From positions 1 to 5,526 of the forward strand of contig DAIDKG010000588.1 of the NCBI GenBank assembly GCA_027450125.1: 5,526 bases of DNA, given 5' to 3'. The stretch comes from Bordetella sp. GTDB lineage: Bacteria; Pseudomonadota; Gammaproteobacteria; Burkholderiales; Burkholderiaceae_B. The notes below the pieces were generated by a model that was not told the origin of the DNA, did no database searches, and worked only from the letters and a program-made list of their open reading frames with translations. The translations under genes and the position numbers were made by a program. Below are positions 1-4,234 of the stretch, piece by piece; the first letter of the stretch is position 1; the number at the start of each line of letters is the position of its first letter.

Positions 1-184
1 CTTCCTTGACCTGATCACGCAGCTGGGGCGAATCGGTGGCGCCCTGGGTGACCAGCAGCTTGACGAATTCGTCCACGTTCTTCTGCGTGATGGGCTTGCC
101 GTTGACGGTGGCCACAGTTTGCGCGAAGGCAAAGGCGGGCAGGGCGACCGCGCAGGCGGCGGCCAGCATGATGATGCGTTTCAT
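1..184 (-). CDS. Periplasmic parvulin-type (SurA/PpiC, Par27-like) peptidyl-prolyl isomerase, N-terminal part
   Basis: Only the first 61 codons lie in the window; the gene continues beyond position 1. Residues 1-21 form a signal peptide: Lys-Arg, a hydrophobic core, then the cleavage site AFA|Q. The mature part opens with TVATVNGKPIT (residues 23-33), followed by a helix VDEFVKLLV and a Gln/Asp-rich helix. This VNGxxIT strand-helix start is typical of the N-terminal chaperone segment of SurA/PpiC-type proteins, which fold or escort outer-membrane and secreted proteins in the periplasm. The Bordetella protein Par27 belongs to this group and is the closest match I recall. The catalytic parvulin domain is outside the window, so isomerase activity is inferred. 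The ATG at 184-182 has an AAGGA ribosome site (199-195) 10 bases upstream. The gene lies 60 bp after bolA on the same strand and may be its operon partner. Confidence 0.82.
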   Translation of the reverse strand, partial: MKRIIMLAAACAVALPAFAFAQTVATVNGKPITQKNVDEFVKLLVTQGATDSPQLRDQVKE

Positions 185-244
185 GTAATGCAAGTCCTTG
201 GAGGTCTGTAGAAAGAAAGCAGAAAGGCCTATAACAAGAGCAAG
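185..244 (-). other. Short bolA to isomerase spacer
   Basis: These 60 bp hold the AAGGA ribosome site of the isomerase gene (199-195) and, on the minus strand, a pyrimidine-rich stretch. There is no hairpin with a T-run between the two genes, so read-through from bolA is likely. I could not find a convincing separate promoter. Confidence 0.4.
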
Positions 245-538
245 CTAACGGGCCGTGGATGTTTCGGACGTCGTCTCTGCAGGCGACTGAGCCTCGATGG
301 CCAGCGCATGGATGGCATGGGGCATGAGATCGCTCAGACGATCATACACCAGCCTATGGCGCGCTACGGGGGAAAGCCCCTTGAAACAGCTGGCTACGAT
401 GCGTACCCGATAATGTCCTGCGCCGCCGCGGGCGCCGGCATGGCCGGCGTGCAGATGCGATTCGTCCTCGACGGCGAGGCTGGCCGGCGCGAGCGCGGCC
501 AGCCGCTCGCGGATCAGCGCGATGCGGTCGCCGCTCAT
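245..538 (-). CDS. bolA: BolA family protein
   Basis: A 97-residue protein, close to the usual BolA length of about 90-105. Family hallmarks are visible in order: an N-terminal helix (IALIRERLAAL, 6-16), the loop DESHLHAGH (25-33), the strand HYRVRIVASCFKGLSPVARHR (42-62) with its FxG turn and RHR, VYDRL (64-68), and the C-terminal IHALAIEAQSP (76-86). BolA proteins partner monothiol glutaredoxins in binding and trafficking [2Fe-2S] clusters, and some act as transcriptional regulators. His77 matches the invariant C-terminal His ligand, and H30, H33 and H42 populate the variable ligand loop. Cys51 is an additional cysteine. The start is set by the 4-base ATGA overlap with the yciB stop, which implies translational coupling. 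The tail (residues 87-97) is Thr/Ser/Glu-rich and probably disordered. The stop codon is TAG. No glutaredoxin gene is visible in the window. Confidence 0.93.
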   Translation of the reverse strand: MSGDRIALIRERLAALAPASLAVEDESHLHAGHAGARGGAGHYRVRIVASCFKGLSPVARHRLVYDRLSDLMPHAIHALAIEAQSPAETTSETSTAR

Positions 539-1113
539 GGGCTCTTGCCCTTGTCGCGGTCGACGCCGGCGTCGGCCTCGTCCAGCTGCATGTGGCGGCT
601 CAGCCAGATGGACTGGCCGACCACGAACACCAGCAAAAGCCCCATCAGGCCGAATACCTTGAAGCTGACCCACTGCGCTTCGGTAAAGCGGCCCGAGAAG
701 GCGACATACAGGTTGATGAAGCCGGCCGCCAGGAAAAACAGCGCCCAGCTGAGGTTGAGCTTGTTCCAGGCGGCCTCGGGCAGGGCGATCTGCTGGCCCA
801 TGAGCTTGTGCATTGGGTTTCGGCCCATCATCCGGCCGCCGATCAGCACGGCGCCGAAGATCCAGTACAGCACCGTCGGCTTCCACTTGATGAAGGCATC
901 GTCGTGCAGCAGCAGCGTCGCGCCGCCGAACAGCACGATGACCGAGAGATTGATCCAGTGCGTGGCCTCGATGGCCCTGCGGGTGGCCTTGAGCCAGACG
1001 ATCTGAGCGATGGAGAGTGCCATCGCCGTCGCCGTTGCCGCATAGATGTCGGCGTACCGGTAGACGACGAAAAACAGGATAAGCGGGAAGAGATCGAACA
1101 GGAATTTTTTCAT
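535..1113 (-). CDS. yciB: Inner-membrane septation-type protein YciB (IspZ / intracellular septation protein A family)
   Basis: A 192-residue integral membrane protein, slightly longer than the roughly 180 residues usual for the family. The family-typical start MKKFLFDLFPLILFF is present, and hydrophobic segments lie at about 5-20, 25-41, 54-69, 80-95, 121-139 and 151-170. The conserved block GRMMGRNPMHKLMGQQIALP (93-112) and the helix pair NLSWALFFLAAGFINLYVA identify YciB. The family is linked to cell division, cell-envelope synthesis and normal membrane energetics; a precise biochemical activity is not established. The ATG at 1113 is chosen because a strong GGAGGAG site (1130-1124) sits 10 bases upstream; an in-frame ATG at 1215 would add 34 non-conserved, Arg-rich residues. 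The charged tail after residue 175 (DEADAGVDRDKGK) is probably cytoplasmic. Its stop overlaps the bolA start by 4 bp. Confidence 0.94.
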   Translation of the reverse strand: MKKFLFDLFPLILFFVVYRYADIYAATATAMALSIAQIVWLKATRRAIEATHWINLSVIVLFGGATLLLHDDAFIKWKPTVLYWIFGAVLIGGRMMGRNPMHKLMGQQIALPEAAWNKLNLSWALFFLAAGFINLYVAFSGRFTEAQWVSFKVFGLMGLLLVFVVGQSIWLSRHMQLDEADAGVDRDKGKSP

Positions 1114-1123
1114 TGCCGGACCG

Positions 1124-1130
1124 CTCCTCC
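1124..1130 (-). promoter_or_regulatory. Strong ribosome binding site of yciB
   Basis: On the minus strand this reads GGAGGAG, a near-perfect anti-Shine-Dalgarno match, with 10 bases before the ATG at 1113. It fixes the yciB start and shows that yciB is independently and well translated despite lying downstream of msrB. Confidence 0.75.
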
Positions 1131-1204
1131 CATGCAAGGCGCGCCCTCGGGAGAGGCGCCCGCACTCGTCGCGGTCCCTGTGGACAGTGCCGCGCCCTGC
1201 GTAC

Positions 1205-1224
1205 GCGGGCGGCATGCGGCCCGC
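1205..1224 (-). other. GC-rich hairpin in the msrB-yciB spacer
   Basis: Perfect 6-bp arms GCGGGC/GCCCGC enclose an 8-base loop, 31 bases past the msrB stop. There is no T-run after it on either strand, so it is not a convincing intrinsic terminator. It could be a weak pause or an mRNA 3' stabiliser, or simply a product of high GC. The rest of the 142-bp spacer shows only a second imperfect GC hairpin around 1140-1159, the yciB ribosome site, and no small gene I can support. Confidence 0.3.
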
Positions 1225-1255
1225 AAGGCCGGCCGGGCAGCGTGGTGGTGTTTCT

Positions 1256-1654
1256 TCATTTGGCCTCGGGTTCGAAGCTCAGCGCCAGCGAATTGATGCA
1301 ATAGCGCAGTCCGGTAGGCGGAGGGCCGTCGGGGAACACGTGGCCCAGATGCGAGTCGCAGACATTGCACAGCACTTCGGTGCGGACCATGCCCAGGGTC
1401 GTGTCCTGTTCTTCGCGCACCAGGCCGGGGGCCAGAGCCTCGAAGTAGCTGGGCCAGCCGCAGCCGGCGTCGAATTTGGTGTCCGAAGCGAACAACGCCG
1501 TGCCGCAGGCCACGCAGCGGTAGATGCCGGGGGTGAAGGTGTCCCAGAAGCGGCCGGTGAAGGCCCGTTCGGTGGCTTTTTCGCGGGTGACGGCGAATTC
1601 CTGCGGCGTCAGCTGGGCGCGCCACTCGTCTTCTGTCTTGCGTATCTTGTCCAT
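1256..1654 (-). CDS. msrB: Peptide-methionine (R)-S-oxide reductase MsrB
   Basis: A 132-residue cytoplasmic enzyme (no signal peptide) that reduces the R epimer of methionine sulfoxide in proteins, with thioredoxin as the usual reductant. The full SelR domain is present. Two zinc-binding CxxC pairs are seen: CVAC (Cys47, Cys50) and CNVC (Cys96, Cys99). The motif [11 protein letters not shown] (61-71) carries Cys65 at the position of the resolving cysteine in two-cysteine MsrBs. [21 protein letters not shown] (102-122) holds the active-site histidines and catalytic Cys119, so all key residues are intact. Length is typical for stand-alone MsrB. The ATG at 1654 is preceded by only a weak GGGAAA site, and no in-frame start lies just upstream. 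It is the first gene of the minus-strand group and is divergent from the transporter operon, so its promoter must lie in 1655-1940. Confidence 0.97.
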   Translation of the reverse strand: MDKIRKTEDEWRAQLTPQEFAVTREKATERAFTGRFWDTFTPGIYRCVACGTALFASDTKFDAGCGWPSYFEALAPGLVREEQDTTLGMVRTEVLCNVCDSHLGHVFPDGPPPTGLRYCINSLALSFEPEAK

Positions 1655-1669
1655 GGTGTTTCCCGAAAT

Positions 1670-1688
1670 GCCCGCCGATACGGCGGGC
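1670..1688 (-). other. Perfect hairpin in the msrB 5' leader
   Basis: The 7-bp arms GCCCGCC and GGCGGGC enclose five bases (1677-1681), and one more C-G pair can close the loop to three bases. It begins 15 bases upstream of the msrB ATG. In mRNA it would sit just 5' of, or abut, the weak ribosome site, so it could limit initiation. It has no T-tract and is not a terminator in the msrB direction. Confidence 0.45.
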
Positions 1689-1721
1689 GATGACGACGAC
1701 GACCATCTTAATCCATAGGCA

Positions 1722-1734
1722 GGGGCCTTGCCCC
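1722..1734. repeat. Small GC-rich inverted repeat GGGGC/GCCCC
   Basis: The 5-bp perfect arms surround a 3-base loop. If msrB is transcribed from the AT-rich region, this would be the first of two hairpins in its leader RNA. The function is unknown and chance is possible at this GC content. Confidence 0.3.
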
Positions 1735-1841
1735 GGCGCTCGCCGTCGCGCGCGGGTTACGCCGTATTGCGCGGAGGACCGAAAGTAGATAACGTGTTAA
1801 TTAAATATGCGGGTTTTCGATGGATTCGAATGTGATACCAC

Positions 1842-1872
1842 TTACGGCATAAGATGCTAAATTTTGTATAAC
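1842..1872 (+). promoter_or_regulatory. Tentative sigma-70-type promoter for the transporter operon
   Basis: TATAAC at 1867-1872 is a five-of-six match to the -10 consensus and lies in the AT-rich zone, 68 bases before the ATG. The best upstream hexamer is TTACGG at 1842-1847, a poor -35 with a 19-base spacer. A second possibility is an extended -10 at 1855-1863 (TGCTAAATT). A weak -35 is what one expects of an activator-dependent promoter, but this is inference from hexamers only. Confidence 0.3.
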
Positions 1873-1928
1873 ATTGCGCAATTCGGCTCACAAGAAGGCC
1901 GCCCGGCCACCCACCCCGAAGTCGAACA

Positions 1929-1934
1929 AAGGAG
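1929..1934 (+). promoter_or_regulatory. Ribosome binding site of the substrate-binding protein gene
   Basis: AAGGAG lies six bases before the ATG at 1941, near-ideal sequence and spacing. This supports the chosen start and suggests high translation, as expected for a periplasmic binding protein made in excess over its permease. Confidence 0.8.
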
Positions 1935-1940
1935 ACAGAC

Positions 1941-3122
1941 ATGACCAAGCGTACCGGCGCATGCGCCGCCTCGGGCTTGAAGAAAATCGTTGCCGTCCTG
2001 GCGCTGGCCTTGCCCTTGGCGGCTGCCGCCCAGGTCAAGATCGGCCTGACGCTGTCCGAGACCGGCCCGGCCGCCTCGCTGGGCATTCCCGAGCGCAATG
2101 CCGCGGCCCTGCTGCCCACCGAGGCGGACGGCCAGAAGATCCAATGGATCGTGCTCGACGACGGCACCGACACCACCGCCGCGGTGCGCAACGCGCGCAA
2201 GCTGGCCACTGACGACAATGTCGACGTGCTGGTCGGCTCCTCCGTCACCCCCAGCTCGCTGGCCATGGTCGATGTGGCCGCCGAACTGAAGGTGCCGATG
2301 ATCAGCGTGGCCGCCAGCGCCGCCATCGTCTCGCCCATGGACGCCAAGCGCCACTGGGTCTTCAAGACGCCGCAGAACTACGATCTGATGGCCGGCGCGC
2401 TGGCCGACGCCATGGTCAAGGCCAAGATCAAGACCCTGGGCTTCATCGGCTTCAACGACGCCTACGGCGACAGCTGGCTGAAGGTCATGACCGCCGCCGC
2501 CGCGGCCAAGGGCATCAAGATCGTCGACACCGAGAAGTACAGCCGCACCGACACCAGCGTTACCGGCCAGGTGCTCAAGCTGGTGGCGGCCCATCCCGAC
2601 GCCATCCTCATCGCTGGCGCCGGCACGCCTGTGGCGCTGCCGCAGCGCGAACTCAAGTCGCGCGGCTACGCCGGCCAGATCTACCAGACCCACGGCGCGG
2701 CCAACAACGACGTGCTGCGCGTTTGCGGCAAGGATTGCAACGGCATGCTGCTGCCGGCCGGCCCGCTGCTGGTGGCTGCCCAGCTGCCCGACAGCAATCC
2801 GGTCAAGAAGTCGGCGATGGTCTTCGTCAAGGCCTATGAGGCCAAGTACGGCGCGGGTTCGCTCAGCACTTTCGGCGGCCATGTCTGGGATGCCGGCCAG
2901 CTCATCCTCAATGCCCTGCCCAAGGCCCTGAAGACGGGCGCCAAGCCTGGCACACCGGCCTTCCGCTCGGCCATGCGCGACGCCATCGAGGAGACCAAGA
3001 ACCTGCCTGCCTCGCAGGGCGTGTTCACCATGACCCCCACCGACCACGCCGGCCTGGACGACCGCGCCCGCGTGATGGTCAAGGTGGTCGATGGCAAGTG
3101 GGTATACCAGCCCGACCTGTAA
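1941..3122 (+). CDS. ABC transporter periplasmic substrate-binding protein, LivJ/LivK-like (Peripla_BP_6 type)
   Basis: A 393-residue secreted protein. Residues 1-30 are a signal peptide with KK at 14-15, the core IVAVLALALPLAAAA, and probable cleavage before Gln31. The mature protein starts VKIGLTLSETGPAASLG, the usual opening of type I HAAT binding proteins. The stretch DNVDVLVGSSVTPSSLAMVDVAAELKVP (92-119) corresponds to the ligand-contacting Ser/Thr loop of LivJ-like proteins, and FIGFNDAYGDSW (168-179) is the common inter-lobe motif. It would capture substrate and deliver it to the permeases encoded next. The substrate is not deducible: this family covers branched-chain amino acids, amides, urea and aromatic acids. 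Cys262 and Cys266 (VCGKDC) may form a disulfide in the second lobe. The only nearby cysteine in the leader, Cys8, precedes the hydrophobic core, so this is not a lipoprotein. It is separated from the permease gene by a terminator. Confidence 0.93.
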   Translation: MTKRTGACAASGLKKIVAVLALALPLAAAAQVKIGLTLSETGPAASLGIPERNAAALLPTEADGQKIQWIVLDDGTDTTAAVRNARKLATDDNVDVLVGSSVTPSSLAMVDVAAELKVPMISVAASAAIVSPMDAKRHWVFKTPQNYDLMAGALADAMVKAKIKTLGFIGFNDAYGDSWLKVMTAAAAAKGIKIVDTEKYSRTDTSVTGQVLKLVAAHPDAILIAGAGTPVALPQRELKSRGYAGQIYQTHGAANNDVLRVCGKDCNGMLLPAGPLLVAAQLPDSNPVKKSAMVFVKAYEAKYGAGSLSTFGGHVWDAGQLILNALPKALKTGAKPGTPAFRSAMRDAIEETKNLPASQGVFTMTPTDHAGLDDRARVMVKVVDGKWVYQPDL

Positions 3123-3136
3123 ACCGGCCTGCCATG

Positions 3137-3172
3137 CACGCCGCCCCGATCGGGGCGGCGTGTTTTTCTTTT
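3137..3172 (+). terminator. Strong intrinsic terminator inside the transporter operon
   Basis: A perfect 26-bp palindrome occupies 3137-3162. As RNA it folds into an 11-bp stem, CACGCCGCCCC paired with GGGGCGGCGTG, capped by GATC. It is followed at once by a T-rich tract at 3163-3172 (five T, C, four T). It starts 14 bases after the binding-protein stop and ends 19 bases before the permease GTG. There is no T-run on the opposite side, so it acts rightward only. It should end most transcripts after the binding-protein gene and let partial read-through reach the permease-ATPase genes; stabilising the upstream mRNA 3' end is an additional possible role. Confidence 0.93.
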
Positions 3173-3175
3173 CCT

Positions 3176-3180
3176 GGAAG
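3176..3180 (+). promoter_or_regulatory. Ribosome binding site supporting the GTG start of the permease
   Basis: GGAAG lies 11 bases before the GTG at 3192 and just after the terminator T-tract. There is no ATG in a suitable position: the first in-frame ATG encodes Met25, inside the first membrane helix. The modest site and the GTG start both suggest low translation compared with the binding protein. Confidence 0.5.
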
Positions 3181-3191
3181 ATAGAAAAAAC

Positions 3192-4229
3192 GTGGACTTC
3201 TCCATCGCACTGATCCTGTTGCAGGACGGCGTGGTCAACGGCGCCATCTATGCCCTGCTGGGCATGGCCCTGGTGCTGGTGTTCGCCGTCACGCGCGTCA
3301 TCTTCATCCCGCAGGGCGAATTCGTGACCTTCGGCGCGCTGACGCTGGCCATGCTGGCCGGCGGCCGGGTGCCGGGAACGGTCTACCTGCTGCCTGTCCT
3401 GGGGCTGGTGGTGCTGGTGCTGGAGCTGGTGCGCGCCGTGCGCAGCGGCTCGTGGTCCGCGATGCCGGGCGTACTGGCCAGCTGCGTGGCGCTGCCCCTG
3501 TTGCTGCTGTGGCTGGTGCGCGCCTATGCCGGTCCTCATACGTCGGTGTGGGTCGATATGCTGCTGACCCTGCTGCTGGTGGTGCCCATGGGGCCCATGA
3601 TCTATCGCATCGTCTTCAGTCCGCTGGCCGAGGCGCCGGTCCTGGTGCTGCTGATCGTGTCGGTGGCCGTGCATTTCGCCCTGGTCGGCATGGGCCTGAT
3701 CGTCTTCGGCGCCGAAGGCTGGCGCGCCTCGTCCTTCATCGAGGGCCAGGTCAACCTGGGCTTCGGCACATGGTCGGCGCAGAGCCTGTTCATCGTGCTC
3801 GTCTGCGCGCTGCTCATCGTGGCGCTGTGGCTCTTCTTCGGCAAGACGCTGTACGGCCGCGCCTTGCGCGCCACGGCCGTCAACCGCCGCGGCGCGCGGC
3901 TGATGGGCATCAGCACCGCCATGTCGGGCGGGCTGACCTTCACGCTGGCTGCGGCCATCGGCGCGGTATCGGGCATCCTGATCGTGCCCATCACCACGAT
4001 CTACTACGACACGGGCTTTCTCATCGGCCTGAAGGGATTCGTGGGGGCCATCATCGGCGGCCTGGTCAGCTATCCCATCGCGGCGGTCGGCTCGCTGCTG
4101 GTGGGCGTCCTGGAATCGTTCTCCTCGTTCTGGGCAAGCTCGTACAAAGAGGTCATCGTGTTCACGCTGATCATTCCGGTGCTGGTCTGGCGTTCGCTCA
4201 GCCACCGCCAGACGGACGACGAGGAATGA
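3192..4229 (+). CDS. ABC transporter permease, LivH type (HAAT family)
   Basis: A 345-residue inner-membrane protein that would form one half of the translocation channel. The N-terminus shows the LivH pattern: [36 protein letters not shown] (9-44), in which the NG.IYAL helix and the QGEF motif correspond to NFAHGEF in classical LivH. The cytoplasmic ATPase-coupling (EAA-like) loop is [20 protein letters not shown] (221-240). The C-terminal signature [27 protein letters not shown] (279-305) is also present. I count about nine or ten hydrophobic segments. It is some 35 residues longer than E. coli LivH; the extra length falls in about 58-130, where an Arg-rich patch RAVRSGSW (81-88) links two added hydrophobic stretches. 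The start is GTG. Its stop overlaps an in-frame ATG of the next gene (ATGA at 4226-4229), pointing to coupled translation of the two channel halves. Confidence 0.93.
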   Translation: MDFSIALILLQDGVVNGAIYALLGMALVLVFAVTRVIFIPQGEFVTFGALTLAMLAGGRVPGTVYLLPVLGLVVLVLELVRAVRSGSWSAMPGVLASCVALPLLLLWLVRAYAGPHTSVWVDMLLTLLLVVPMGPMIYRIVFSPLAEAPVLVLLIVSVAVHFALVGMGLIVFGAEGWRASSFIEGQVNLGFGTWSAQSLFIVLVCALLIVALWLFFGKTLYGRALRATAVNRRGARLMGISTAMSGGLTFTLAAAIGAVSGILIVPITTIYYDTGFLIGLKGFVGAIIGGLVSYPIAAVGSLLVGVLESFSSFWASSYKEVIVFTLIIPVLVWRSLSHRQTDDEE

Positions 4230-4234
4230 GCGCC

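Larger units (their letters stand above)
1655..1940. promoter_or_regulatory. Divergent intergenic control region between msrB and the transporter operon
   Basis: These 286 bp separate two divergent transcription units and must contain promoters for both. The segment at about 1785-1885 is markedly AT-rich compared with the surrounding DNA. It carries several short inverted repeats: TAACGTGTTA at 1790-1799 (4-bp arms), TTAATTAA at 1797-1804, TTCGA/TCGAA arms at 1816-1820 and 1826-1830, GCAT/ATGC at 1847-1850 and 1854-1857, and ATTGCGCAAT at 1873-1882. Any of these could be an operator, but none matches a regulator I can name. The msrB-proximal side (1655-1760) is GC-rich and contains two hairpins and a GAC triplet run at 1692-1703. 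I see no credible gene in this stretch. Confidence 0.6.

Noticed and set aside
152..184. Possible lipoprotein signal (AAAC at Cys11) in the isomerase leader
   Set aside because: There are too few hydrophobic residues before the cysteine and no Leu at -3, whereas a good signal peptidase I site (AFA|Q) follows at residue 21.
1205..1224. msrB terminator
   Set aside because: The hairpin is real but no T-tract follows it on the msrB transcript, so I call it only a hairpin of unknown role.
308..1296. Plus-strand open frames across bolA and yciB (308-1006 and 592-1296)
   Set aside because: They are antisense to two clearly recognisable genes, show no known motif, and lack convincing ribosome sites.
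1110..1706. Minus-strand frame starting [12 protein letters not shown] upstream of and overlapping msrB
   Set aside because: It lies in another frame over msrB. The Val run is only the GAC/GTC triplet repeat at 1692-1703, and the rest is Arg/His-rich shadow sequence.
1831..1847. CRP-type site beginning TGTGA at 1831
   Set aside because: Only the left half-site is present; the expected TCACA half after six bases is missing.
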